The notes under the pieces: generated by a model
Seen by the model: the letters and a program-made list of their open reading frames with translations, nothing else
What the model was told of the DNA's origin: nothing
Databases searched by the model: none
Shown: piece after piece, positions 53,161-61,303 of the stretch
How positions within the stretch are numbered: the first letter of the stretch is position 1
Layout: every line of letters begins with the position of its first letter
DNA from: Lysobacter capsici
GTDB lineage: Bacteria; Pseudomonadota; Gammaproteobacteria; Xanthomonadales; Xanthomonadaceae
Direction: 5' to 3'
Length of the DNA stretch: 64,000 bases
Assembly: GCF_014779555.2 (NCBI RefSeq)
Contig: NZ_CP094357.1
Location: forward strand, 6,076,001-6,140,000
Position numbers and translations under genes: made by a program

Positions 53161-54216
53161 TCAAACCGCGGCCGCCGCGAGCGAGGCCCACGGCACCCGC
53201 GCGCTGTCGATGCGCGCGTCGGCAAGGTAATACAACAAAGTACCCGCCGCGATCTCGTCATGATCGGGCGGATTGAGCACCGGCGCGGCGGTGCGGCCGT
53301 CGCGGTAGCCGATCCACAGCGCCGACTGGGCGCGAAACGCGGCCGCGAGCCGGCCGGCGCGCACCGGCGCGGCATCGGCCGGCACCTGCAAACTGAATTG
53401 GGTCGGGCCGCCCGCGCCGAGCCATTCGCCGGCGACCAGCGAACTGCCGGCGTCCTGCGCGGCGCGCGCGATCACGTCCACGTGCAGCGGCCGGGTGCAT
53501 TCGACATGCGGGTAGTGGCTGCGCACCAGTTGCGCGACCGCCGCGGATTCGAAATGCGCGACCACGTGCGCGCCGGGCTTGTGCGCCATCAGCGCGAACA
53601 CCGCCGCCAGCGAGCGATCGTCGTGGTCGGTGTGGACGATCACCCGCGCGGCCTGGGCGATCGCGGCGCGCGGGTACTCGTTGCAATCGGCGTAGGACTC
53701 CACCACGACGAAGCGGATCTGCTCGGGCAGCGGGTTCTCGCTCAGGCCCTCGGCGATCAGCACGATGCCTTCGTCGTCGGTGTGGGTGTCGGCCAGCAGC
53801 AGTTGCACCAGCCGCTGGGTTTCGCGGCCGTGCCAGCCGATCAGCACGGTGTGGCCGTGCATGTCCTCGTAGCTCATCTTGCCCACCTGATGGCGCTTCC
53901 AGAAATTGAGCAGGCCGGCGCTGGTCTTGGCCAGCACCGAGGCGAACAGCGCGATCGCGCCGGGCATCACGAACAGCGCCGCCGCCCAGCGTCCGGCCGG
54001 CGTGCCCGGCGACAGGTCGCCGTAGCCGATCGTGCTGGCGGTGGTCATGTAGTAGTAGACGAACGAATCCCAGCCCAGCAGCTTGTCTTCGCCGGCCCAG
54101 GCCAGCAGCAGCCAGGTGCCGGTCATGTGCAGCACCAGCGCGGCGGCGACCACGCCCCAGCTGATCCGGCGCAGATGGCCGCGCAGGCTGCGAAAGAGTT
54201 TGCCGATTACGATCAT
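53161..54216 (-). CDS. Potassium channel with RCK/TrkA-N domain
   Basis: A 351-residue channel. Two membrane helices (about 20-40 and 73-100) enclose the pore loop YYYMTTASTIGYGDLSP, with the K+ selectivity filter TIGYGD at residues 62-67. The cytoplasmic part starts with MHGHTVLIGWHGRETQRLV, a Rossmann-like regulator-of-conductance domain with an incomplete GxGxxG, and continues to a small C-terminal domain. It is inserted between the PspA/DUF2170 pair and DUF2491 in the stress cluster. A link between ion flow and PspA-controlled membrane repair has been proposed for such clusters; here it is inferred from position. Confidence 0.92.
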   Translation of the reverse strand: MIVIGKLFRSLRGHLRRISWGVVAAALVLHMTGTWLLLAWAGEDKLLGWDSFVYYYMTTASTIGYGDLSPGTPAGRWAAALFVMPGAIALFASVLAKTSAGLLNFWKRHQVGKMSYEDMHGHTVLIGWHGRETQRLVQLLLADTHTDDEGIVLIAEGLSENPLPEQIRFVVVESYADCNEYPRAAIAQAARVIVHTDHDDRSLAAVFALMAHKPGAHVVAHFESAAVAQLVRSHYPHVECTRPLHVDVIARAAQDAGSSLVAGEWLGAGGPTQFSLQVPADAAPVRAGRLAAAFRAQSALWIGYRDGRTAAPVLNPPDHDEIAAGTLLYYLADARIDSARVPWASLAAAAV

Positions 54217-54692
54217 GTCAGCCGGTTCGCCTGGTTACGTCCATGCCACGCGGCTTGAAGCCGATGATGCTGGGGGTGTTGCGGGTGGTGGTGTCGTGCT
54301 TGGTCGTGGTTCTTGTATTGGTGTGGCGTTGGCTACTGAATTGCTTGTACGGGTTGCGTTGCGTGCTGCGTATTTTCAAACCAACCGCGATCTTTCACGC
54401 CGTCATTCCCGCGAAGGCGGGCTCTGCCTTACTTCGGCGTAGCCGAATATCCAGGGCCTTTCGTGCGAGAACCTTTGAAGTCGCTGGATTCCCGCGTTCG
54501 CGGGAATGACGGTCTGGAAGGATGGCGCTGAAGTCTCTGGATTCCCGCCTTCGCGGGAATGACGAGCAAGAGCAATGGGAACGGCAAGGGCAAGAACAAC
54601 GGTAAGAGCAACGGCAACAACGCAAACGCCCTGCAAAAGCCCGGTCCCGCACCCGCGGCGGCCATCGACCGCCGCAGGCCCGCGAGCCGCCG
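54217..54692. other. Gap inside the stress cluster with three repeat copies
   Basis: About 475 bases between the channel gene and the PspA gene. It holds three copies of an inverted-repeat element (listed separately) and, from about 54560, a low-complexity purine-rich stretch made of AACGGC/AAGAGC-like words. Open frames crossing it, including an 88-residue plus-strand one, run through the repeats and are not credible genes. Confidence 0.55.
54402..54563. repeat. Three copies of an ATTCCCGC...GCGGGAAT palindrome
   Basis: The element occurs at 54402-54421, 54488-54510 and 54541-54563. Full copies read ATTCCCGC-GTTC or CTTC-GCGGGAATGAC, a hairpin preceded by CTGG. The first is in opposite orientation and lacks one arm. 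This is a common dispersed intergenic repeat in GC-rich proteobacteria. Confidence 0.8.
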
Positions 54693-55457
54693 TTACTCCT
54701 TGCGCTCGACCTTGTCGGTTTCCTTCACTTCCACCGCCGGCAACGACAGCGGCTCGTGGCTGAGCTGCTGCACCGGCTTCTCGCGGAAGCGCTCGAGGAT
54801 GTTCTCGACGCTGGTCGATTCCGGCAGCAGGCCGGCGTTGGCCAGCTTGGCGTTGAGATCGCCGTCGCCGCTTTCCGATTCCAGCTGCGCGGCGGCTTGC
54901 AGGCGCGCGCCGCGCTCGGCCTGACGGGTCTGGATGCGTTCGAGCGAATCCAGCGCGGTGGTGACCTTGCCGGTGGCGCCGGAATGACGCGCGGCGACCG
55001 CGGTCTGGGCGCGCTGCACCGCCTCGGTGGCCTTGACCGTGTCGACCTGCTGCTTGACCCGCGCCAGCTTGCGCTCGGTGGCGGTGATCGCGGTCTTGAG
55101 CTGGTTGATGCTGGCGTCGTAGCTGTTGATCGCCTGCTCGTCGTTCTTCAGGTCGGTCTCGACCACCGCCAGGCGCTCGGCGACTTCGCGCGCCAGGGCC
55201 TCGTCGCCCTTGCGCAGCGCGCCGGCGATGTAGGTCTCGTACTCGGCCTTCTTGGCGAAACGGTCCTTGCTGCGGTTGGCCTGCAGCTGACGCTGCGCCA
55301 TCACCTTGGTCAGCTCTTCCTTGGAACGGATCAGCTCGGTGCCGGCGTCGCGAATTTCCTGGTCGAGGATCTTCAGCGCATTGGCGTCGACGACGGCCTG
55401 ACCGGCCTCGTGCGCGGTGCCGCGGAACAGGGTCAGGATTTTCTGCAGGATGCTCAT
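54693..55457 (-). CDS. PspA/IM30 family protein (YjfJ-like)
   Basis: A 254-residue ESCRT-III-like membrane-remodelling protein. The N-terminal amphipathic start is MSILQKILTLFRGTAHEAGQ. Long coiled-coil helices follow: LDQEIRDAGTELIRSKEELTKVMAQ, RKGDEALAREVAERLAVVETDLKNDEQAINSYDASINQLKTAI and ARVKQQVDTVKATEAVQRAQTAVA. The C-terminal part is acidic (VEVKETDKVERKE). PspA-type proteins assemble on damaged inner membrane and maintain the proton gradient. It starts inside the stop of the DUF2170 gene (ATGA overlap). It is separated from the rest of the stress cluster by a repeat-containing gap. Confidence 0.93.
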   Translation of the reverse strand: MSILQKILTLFRGTAHEAGQAVVDANALKILDQEIRDAGTELIRSKEELTKVMAQRQLQANRSKDRFAKKAEYETYIAGALRKGDEALAREVAERLAVVETDLKNDEQAINSYDASINQLKTAITATERKLARVKQQVDTVKATEAVQRAQTAVAARHSGATGKVTTALDSLERIQTRQAERGARLQAAAQLESESGDGDLNAKLANAGLLPESTSVENILERFREKPVQQLSHEPLSLPAVEVKETDKVERKE

Positions 55458-55870
55458 GCGGTCACCAGATAGGACTTGAGGGCTTCCACCGCGTCGATCG
55501 CGTTGTCGGCCAGGGTGCGGATTTCCAGCTCGATCTGCTCGGCGGTGGAATCGGGCGCCATTTCGCCGAACACGATGTAGACGTCGCGTTCGTTGATCGT
55601 GGTCAGGCCCAGGTTGGACAGCGGGTTGATCGGGTTCAGGCGCAGGCAGGCTTCGTTGAAACCGGCCGCGTCGCGGACCTGACCGGCCTCGACCAGCGGG
55701 GTAGAGACGAAGATCTCGCGATCGGTCAGGGCGATGGTGATGCCCAGGTCGCCGCTGTCGGGCAGGGTCACCTGGATCGCGCCGTCGGCGGTCGGCACTT
55801 CTTCGACGTGCTCGGCGCCGAAGGAAGCGCCCAGGCGGGTCAACAGTTCTTGTGTGGTCCAGCGGGACAT
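55454..55870 (-). CDS. DUF2170 protein (YjfI-like)
   Basis: A 138-residue soluble acidic protein of the DUF2170 family. It contains WTTQELLTRLGASFG, LGITIALTDREIFVSTPLVEAGQVRDAAGFNEACLRLNPINPLSNLGL and YIVFGEMAPDSTAEQIELEI. AAGGACC precedes the ATG. It is the first gene of the stress cluster and is coupled to the PspA gene, as yjfI is to yjfJ in E. coli. Function unknown; it may regulate the PspA homologue. Confidence 0.92.
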   Translation of the reverse strand: MSRWTTQELLTRLGASFGAEHVEEVPTADGAIQVTLPDSGDLGITIALTDREIFVSTPLVEAGQVRDAAGFNEACLRLNPINPLSNLGLTTINERDVYIVFGEMAPDSTAEQIELEIRTLADNAIDAVEALKSYLVTA

Positions 55871-56319
55871 AGGTCGGTCCTTGAAGGGAAAGGCTGACAG
55901 GCGCGGGGGCGTCCGGATCGCGGGGCGCGGCGGCGGGCGCCGTCGCGGCTCCGGCGATCATCGTCCGTGACCGAGCTCATGGATCGCAAAGGTTATAGGG
56001 GCGGGCGGCGGGCGGCGCAAGGCGCATAGGTCGCAAGTCATGGGCGCGCGATCGCGCGCGAGCCCTGCGCCGGCTGCGTTTGCGGCCGATCCGGTGGCGC
56101 GCGGCGGCGCGCGTCGCGGTCCAGCCCGCGCGGCGCGCGCTTGAGCTAAACTGTCGGGCGGAACTACCCACCGGCATTCCCGGCCCGTGGCCCCTGCCCC
56201 AGCGCAGACGGCCGACGGCGTCGTCCCGGCGGGTCCGTGCAGCGGCCGCGCCGATCCCCGGTAGCGGCCTCGTCGATGGCTCTATGTGCCCCGGACGGGG
56301 TACACGCAATAGGTGGATC
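55871..56319. other. Divergent region between the stress cluster and cytochrome c
   Basis: About 450 bases of very GC-rich sequence with no credible gene. It should contain the promoters of the DUF2170-PspA unit and of the cytochrome gene. I see no clear promoter boxes. Confidence 0.35.
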
Positions 56320-56835
56320 GTGCGCAATTACGACCTCGAATTCCTGAAGAAATTCTCGATGGTGATCGGCTTTCTCATGCTGGTGACCCTCGGCCTGATG
56401 ATCGCGGCCTACTTCGTCCACAAGCAGTTGCCGCAGGAAATCGATCCGCGCGCGGCCAAGCGCACCGAAAACCGGATCGGTCCGGTCGGCGCGGTCTACG
56501 CCGGCGCGACCGGCGCGGCCTCGCAGCAGGCCGCGGTCGCCGCGGCGGCGGCCAAGGCCGCCTCGCAGGTCGCCTACGACGGCACCCTCGACGGCAAGGT
56601 GATCTTCGACAACCTGTGCGCGGGCTGCCACAAGTCCGGCGCCGGCGGCGCTCCGACCCTGGACGCCTCGCACTGGGCCGCGCGCATCCCGAAGGGCAAG
56701 GACACCTTGCACAAGCACGCGCTGGAAGGCTTCACCGGCACCAGCGGCGTGATGCCGCCGAAGGGCGGCAACCCGGCCCTGAGCGCGCAGCAGGTCGCCG
56801 CGACGGTCGACTGGATGCTCGACAACATCAAGTAA
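56320..56835 (+). CDS. Membrane-anchored cytochrome c (c5 family)
   Basis: A 171-residue cytochrome. The GTG start of [20 protein letters not shown] has AGGTGG upstream. A single membrane anchor covers about residues 13-33. An alanine-rich linker ([13 protein letters not shown]) leads to one haem domain: CAGCH with Cys100, Cys103 and His104, and the axial Met145 in [14 protein letters not shown]. The ending [13 protein letters not shown] is typical of the c5 group. It faces the periplasm and probably carries electrons to a terminal oxidase. A later ATG would cut into the anchor. A terminator follows directly. Confidence 0.9.
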   Translation: MRNYDLEFLKKFSMVIGFLMLVTLGLMIAAYFVHKQLPQEIDPRAAKRTENRIGPVGAVYAGATGAASQQAAVAAAAAKAASQVAYDGTLDGKVIFDNLCAGCHKSGAGGAPTLDASHWAARIPKGKDTLHKHALEGFTGTSGVMPPKGGNPALSAQQVAATVDWMLDNIK

Positions 56836-56869
56836 GCGCGGCGCTTTCAGCGCTTGCCGGCTTGCAACG

Positions 56870-56898
56870 ACGCCGCCTTCGGGCGGCGTTTTTGTTTT
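56870..56898 (+). terminator. Rho-independent terminator after cytochrome c
   Basis: An 8-bp stem ACGCCGCC/GGCGGCGT with a TTCG tetraloop followed by TTTTTGTTTT, about 35 bases after the stop codon. Confidence 0.9.
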
Positions 56899-57052
56899 GG
56901 GGATTGGGGATTGGGGATTGGGGATTGGGGATTGGGGATTGGGGATTGGGGATTGGGGATCGGGGATCGGGGATCGGGGATCGGGAATCGGGAATCGGGA
57001 ATCGGGAATCGGGAATCGGGAATCGGGAATCGGGAATCGGGAATCGGGAATC
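56899..57052. repeat. Heptamer tandem repeat, 22 copies in three variant blocks
   Basis: Twenty-two head-to-tail seven-base units with no interruption: eight GGGGATT, then four GGGGATC, then ten GGGAATC. The G-runs at seven-base spacing could form G-quadruplexes on the plus strand. Open frames through the array encode only repetitive Pro-Ile-Pro-Asp-Ser-Arg-Phe-like peptides and are not genes. It begins directly after the cytochrome terminator. Confidence 0.95.
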
Positions 57053-57090
57053 GTAAAAAGGCTCCGGTCGCCATGCTTTCGCCGCAAGGG

Positions 57091-57200
57091 GTTCCCCCCT
57101 TTGCAAAAGAGGGGCCAGGGGGATTCGCTTTTGCTCTTGATTCGCTGCGATCTGTGGCTAAAAGCGAATCCCCCTGCCCCCCTTTTCCAAAGGGGGGAAC
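57091..57200. repeat. Long inverted repeat (MITE/REP-like)
   Basis: Two arms of about 41 bases (57091-57132 and 57160-57200) are near-perfect reverse complements, beginning GTTCCCCCCTTTG and ending CAAAGGGGGGAAC, with a 27-base centre. Each arm contains GGGGGATTCGCTTTT or its complement. The form is that of a dispersed palindromic element; no coding capacity. Confidence 0.8.
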
Positions 57201-57272
57201 AGCAAAAGCGGCAAGTGCTTGCCTGTTAGCTCCTCACCGCCTTCTCCTTTCTCCCCGTCTCCCCTTCTCCGC

Positions 57273-57306
57273 GCTTCCCGCTTCCCGCTTCCCGCTTCCC
57301 GCTTCC
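57273..57306. repeat. Heptamer tandem repeat GCTTCCC
   Basis: Nearly five copies of GCTTCCC in a row. It is a second, unrelated seven-base array within 250 bases of the first, in the leader region before the nuclease-like gene. The stretch from 56836 to 57431 is otherwise free of credible genes. Confidence 0.85.
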
Positions 57307-57431
57307 GCCAGTCTTCATGTCGACGGCCGCCGGTACTCGCCACCACCACCCATCCAGCCGCCACACAACACACGCGACAGCGCCACATGGCTGCGGATAA
57401 TGGCCGTTCCAACGCCCAGCCCGAGTCCGCC

Positions 57432-59228
57432 ATGACGCGATTCCGCCCCGCCCTCGCCTTCGCGCCCTGCCTGCTGCTCGCGGCCTGCGCCACCGCACCG
57501 CGCGCCGAGCGCGCCGAAGGGACGCTCGCGATCGGCGCGGTCCAGGGCCACGGCGCGGCCAGTGCGCTGGTCGGGCAGACGGTCACGATCGAAGGCCGGG
57601 TCACGCTCGCGCGCGCCGGCGCGGACGCGGCGCCGGGCTGGGTCGTGCAGGACGGCGGCGACGGCGATCCGGCCAGCTCCGATGCGATCTGGGTCACCGG
57701 TGCGGCCGCCGCGAGCCTCACGCCCGATCAGCTGGTGCGCATTACCGGCCGGGTCCGCGAGGCCGCGGTCGACAGCGGCCGCCGCAGCCCGCCGCGCACG
57801 CTCACCGCGATCGACGCCGAACGGATCGAACCGTCGACCTCGCGCGCGCAGCGCAAGGCCCTGGCCGCGATCGCGCCGGTCGCGATCGACGCCGCGCCCG
57901 ACTGGTCGCGCCTGGAAGGCATGCGCGTACGCATCGCCGCGCCGCTGACCCTGGGCGAACGCGATCCGAAGACCCACACCCTCAGCGCATCCTTCGACGG
58001 CCCGCTGTGGCAACCCGGCGAACGCGCCGCACCCGGCAGCGACGCGGCGCGCGCGATCGCGAGCGACAACGAACGCCGTCGCCTGGTGCTCAGCGGCGAC
58101 GCCACCACCCTCACCACCGCCGCATTCGCCGCGCGCAGCGGCAGCCGGCTCGACGCGGTCGACGGCATCGCCTGGCCGGTCGGCGGCCACGACGGCATCG
58201 TCCTCACCGCCGCGCCGACGCTGCAGCCCGCGCCGCGCCCGCAGGCGCCGCAAGTCGCCGGCGACCTGCGCATCTCCGCGTTCAATCTGGAGAACCTGTT
58301 CAACGGCGACGGCCGCGGCGGCGGTTTTCCGACCCCGCGCGGCGCGCGCACCCAGGCCGAGTACCACGCCCAGTTGGCTAAACTGGTCGAGACCATCCAC
58401 ACCCTCAACCCCGACGTGGCCGCGTTGATGGAGCTGGAGAACGACGGTTACGGCCCCGACTCGACCCTGGCCGATCTGGTCGCCGCGCTCGACCGCGCCG
58501 ACGCGGCCGACGGCGGCGCGCAGGATTGGCGCTTCGCCGCGCCGTGCAAGCAACCGTGTGCGGCCGGCGTCAAAGGCCCGGGCGACGACCAGATCCGCGT
58601 CGGACTGATCTACCGCGGCCAGCGCGTGGCCGCGCGCGGCCTGGCGGCGACCTTGCAGCAAGGCCCGTTCGGCCCGCTCGCGCGCGTGCCGATGGCGCAG
58701 GCGTTCACCGCGCTCGGCGCCGGCAAGCGCCCTGGGCCTGCCTTCGTCGTGGTCGCCAACCATTTCAAGTCCAAGGGCTGCGGCAAGAACGCGGCGGGCC
58801 TGGACAAGGACCAGGGCGACGGCGCGTCGTGCTGGAATGCCGCGCGCACCGATTCGGCGCAGCGTCTGGACGCGTGGCTCAAGACCGACCCGACCGGCAG
58901 CCGCGGCGATCTGACGATGATCGTCGGCGATCTCAACGCGCACGCGCAGGAGCAACCGCTGCGCACGCTGTACACGGCCGGCTGGCTGGATGCGTTCGCG
59001 GTGGCCAAGGTCGAGGCGCCGTATAGCTATGTCTACGACGGCGAACTGGGCCGGCTCGATCACGCCCTGCTGTCGCCGTCGCTGGCCGCGCGGCTGCGCG
59101 GCGCGGCCGAGTGGCATACCAATGCCGACGAACCCGAGCAGGCGGGCTATCGCGACGGCGGTGCGGGGCCGTGGCGCAGTTCGGATCACGATCCGGTGCT
59201 GCTCGGGTTCGACTTGATGCCGCGTTGA
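57432..59228 (+). CDS. Endonuclease/exonuclease/phosphatase-family lipoprotein (ExeM/NucH-like)
   Basis: A 598-residue exported protein. The ATG of [19 protein letters not shown] gives a lipoprotein signal with Cys near residue 19; a start 15 codons earlier is possible. Residues about 30-270 resemble the OB-like region of ExeM-type nucleases ([22 protein letters not shown]). The catalytic domain starts near 277 with [15 protein letters not shown], then [50 protein letters not shown] and the final [13 protein letters not shown], which supply the metal and catalytic Asn, Glu, His, Asp residues. Probably degrades extracellular DNA at the cell surface. Confidence 0.9.
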   Translation: MTRFRPALAFAPCLLLAACATAPRAERAEGTLAIGAVQGHGAASALVGQTVTIEGRVTLARAGADAAPGWVVQDGGDGDPASSDAIWVTGAAAASLTPDQLVRITGRVREAAVDSGRRSPPRTLTAIDAERIEPSTSRAQRKALAAIAPVAIDAAPDWSRLEGMRVRIAAPLTLGERDPKTHTLSASFDGPLWQPGERAAPGSDAARAIASDNERRRLVLSGDATTLTTAAFAARSGSRLDAVDGIAWPVGGHDGIVLTAAPTLQPAPRPQAPQVAGDLRISAFNLENLFNGDGRGGGFPTPRGARTQAEYHAQLAKLVETIHTLNPDVAALMELENDGYGPDSTLADLVAALDRADAADGGAQDWRFAAPCKQPCAAGVKGPGDDQIRVGLIYRGQRVAARGLAATLQQGPFGPLARVPMAQAFTALGAGKRPGPAFVVVANHFKSKGCGKNAAGLDKDQGDGASCWNAARTDSAQRLDAWLKTDPTGSRGDLTMIVGDLNAHAQEQPLRTLYTAGWLDAFAVAKVEAPYSYVYDGELGRLDHALLSPSLAARLRGAAEWHTNADEPEQAGYRDGGAGPWRSSDHDPVLLGFDLMPR

Positions 59229-59457
59229 GCGATGCGGGGCAGGTTCGACGCGATCGGGTCGAACCGTCCGCGCAACACACCGAGACGGGCGATGTCTGGC
59301 GCGCGCGGAAAGTCCGGCCCCGACGCGCTGCGATCCGCCGTCCTCGAAATCCGATGGCGACGCGCGGCCCGCGACCGCTGTACTCGGCCTGTCCGCACGC
59401 GCCGCCCAGGCGCGCGCAACACACCGTCGTAACACCGCGCTCACCGCGCCCCGTATC

Positions 59458-60171
59458 ATGCCGGGCATGAGCACCCCCGCCTTTCCCAGCGACGCTTCCA
59501 CCGCGCTGAGCCTGCCCGGTCCGGCCGGCGCGATCGAGATGATCGTCGAGGCCGCCGAAGCGACGCCGCGGCCGATCGTGGCCATCGTCTGCCATCCGCT
59601 GCCGACCGAGGGCGGGACCATGCACAACAAGGTCGTCACCATGACCGCGCGCGCCCTGCGCGAATGCGGCGCGGCGACGGTGCGCTTCAACTTCCGCGGC
59701 ACCGGCGCGTCGCAAGGCGAGTTCGACCAGGGCGAGGGCGAAGGCGACGACCTGCGCGCGGTCGCCGCCTGGGTGCGCGCGACGCGTCCGGACGCTCAGC
59801 TGTGGCTGGCCGGTTTCAGCTTCGGCGCCTACGTCTCGCTGCGCATGGCCGATGAGTTACAGCCCAAGCTGCTGATCTCGATCGCGCCGCCGGCCGGACG
59901 CTGGGACTTCGACCGGATCGCGCCGCCCAGCGGTTATCCGTGGATCGTGATCCAGGGCGAAGCCGACGAGATCGTCGATCCGCAGGCGGTCTACGCCTGG
60001 CTCGACGGCCTGCGCCAGCCGCCCGAACTGGTGCGCATGCCCGATACCAGCCACTTCTTCCATCGCCGCCTGATCGACCTGCGCGGCGCGATCAAGCATT
60101 CGGTCCGCCCGCATCTGCCGCCGGAGACCGCGGCGAGTCCCGCGGCCGATTCCGCGGCCGACCCGGCCTGA
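59458..60171 (+). CDS. Alpha/beta hydrolase (dienelactone hydrolase-like group)
   Basis: A 237-residue cytoplasmic hydrolase. Landmarks are IVAIVCHPLPTEGGTMHNKVV (oxyanion region), VRFNFRGTGASQGEFDQGEGEGDDLRA, nucleophile Ser121 in LWLAGFSFGAYVS, acid in IQGEADEIVDP and His in PDTSHFFH. This is the pattern of the widespread YjfP/DUF-type hydrolases often annotated as alpha/beta hydrolase or CocE-like. No signal peptide. Two ATGs nine bases apart are possible starts (MPGMSTPAF), neither with a strong site. Substrate unknown. Confidence 0.88.
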   Translation: MPGMSTPAFPSDASTALSLPGPAGAIEMIVEAAEATPRPIVAIVCHPLPTEGGTMHNKVVTMTARALRECGAATVRFNFRGTGASQGEFDQGEGEGDDLRAVAAWVRATRPDAQLWLAGFSFGAYVSLRMADELQPKLLISIAPPAGRWDFDRIAPPSGYPWIVIQGEADEIVDPQAVYAWLDGLRQPPELVRMPDTSHFFHRRLIDLRGAIKHSVRPHLPPETAASPAADSAADPA

Positions 60172-60223
60172 TCCGCTGCGCCATCACCGTCATCACCGCA
60201 TTGCCTCCACAGGATTCCCCACG

Positions 60224-61303
60224 ATGCGCCACGCCCTGAGCCTCGCGCTGCTGTCGCTGTGCGCCAGCCTGGTCGCGACCGGCTGGTCCGGCGACGCCGC
60301 GGCCGCCGGCATCGCCTGCGCCAAGGCCGCCAGCAAGAACGAACGCGCGATCTGCGCCGACCCGGTGCTCGGCCGTCGCGACGGCGAACTCGCCCAGGCC
60401 TATCGCGCCGCGCTCAAGGCCAGCGCCTACGGCGGCCAGTTGAAGAAAGACCAGCTCGCCTGGATCAAGGAACGCGACCGCTGCGACGGCCAGGTGCGCT
60501 GTCTGCGCATGGCCTATGTCGAACGCCTGACCGAACTGCAACCGGCCGCGATCGCCGGCAAATTCCAGTGGGACGGCGACTGGACCCGCAGCGACGGCGG
60601 CGCCACGCTCAACCTCAAGTCGCTGGGCGGCGACAAATACCAGATCGAACTGCAGGCCAGCTCCGGCGCCAACACCGGCCTGCTGTCGGGCCGCGCGCGC
60701 GCGGTCAACGACAACGAAATGGTCTACAAGGGCAAGACCGGCGCCGACGGCGACAACAGCCGCTGCGAGCTGACCTTCCATCGTTTCCACCGCCAACTGC
60801 AGATCGAACAGCAGCACACCAGCAACGACTGCGGCGCCGGCCTGGGCGTGCATTTCAGCGGCCGCTACCTGCCCGGCCTGGGCGAGGCGGTCGCGACCAC
60901 CCAATGGAACCTGCTCGATCTGGGTCTGTTGCTCAAGCCCGAGGACGACGCCAGCCTGCGCCGCCTGCTCGGCGACGATTACGATCTGCTGGTCGAACGC
61001 CTGGACGTGATCGACACCCGCGCCGATCAGGAAGGCCTCGATGCCACCGTCACCAACGGCTACGTGCGCGGCCTGGCCAGCGACATGCGCGCGCTGCTGA
61101 TCCAGAGCGCCGACGGCGGCAAGTTCTGGGTCGCGATCCGCGCCCAGGACAAGCAGGGCAAGCCCGAACTGCGCTACTACAGCAACGACCCGGCCTGGAC
61201 CGCGAAACTGCCGCGGACCATCGACACCTGGTCCGACGGCTACCAGGAACACCCGCCGGTGCGGCTGATGTCGGCCGGCGGCCGCGTGCTGCGTTCGCCA
61301 TGA
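60224..61303 (+). CDS. Exported protein with LprI-like N-terminal domain
   Basis: A 359-residue exported protein. The signal peptide ends near residue 27 (SLVATGWSGDAAA). An LprI/DUF1311-type domain follows (about 28-110): IACAKAASKNERAICADPVLGRRDGELAQAYRAAL and LAWIKERDRCDGQVRCLRMAYVERL with four cysteines. The remainder is an unassigned beta-rich region plus a C-terminal part. LprI-type domains are linked to lysozyme inhibition. Its stop overlaps the ZapE start (ATGA), so the genes are coupled, though no functional link is evident. Confidence 0.85.
   Translation: MRHALSLALLSLCASLVATGWSGDAAAAGIACAKAASKNERAICADPVLGRRDGELAQAYRAALKASAYGGQLKKDQLAWIKERDRCDGQVRCLRMAYVERLTELQPAAIAGKFQWDGDWTRSDGGATLNLKSLGGDKYQIELQASSGANTGLLSGRARAVNDNEMVYKGKTGADGDNSRCELTFHRFHRQLQIEQQHTSNDCGAGLGVHFSGRYLPGLGEAVATTQWNLLDLGLLLKPEDDASLRRLLGDDYDLLVERLDVIDTRADQEGLDATVTNGYVRGLASDMRALLIQSADGGKFWVAIRAQDKQGKPELRYYSNDPAWTAKLPRTIDTWSDGYQEHPPVRLMSAGGRVLRSP

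Noticed and set aside
54243-54509. An 88-residue plus-strand frame with a hydrophobic start
   Set aside because: It runs into the ATTCCCGC repeats, giving the AVIPAKAGS peptide seen when this dispersed repeat is translated; no ribosome-binding site.
56899-57052. Possible CRISPR array
   Set aside because: The units are seven bases long and contiguous with no spacers, and no cas genes are nearby.
56828-57106. Minus-strand frames encoding Phe-Pro-Ile-Pro-Asp-Ser-Arg repeats
   Set aside because: They are translations of the heptamer array; a 7-base unit gives a 7-residue repeat in every frame, and no start signal or flanking domain exists.
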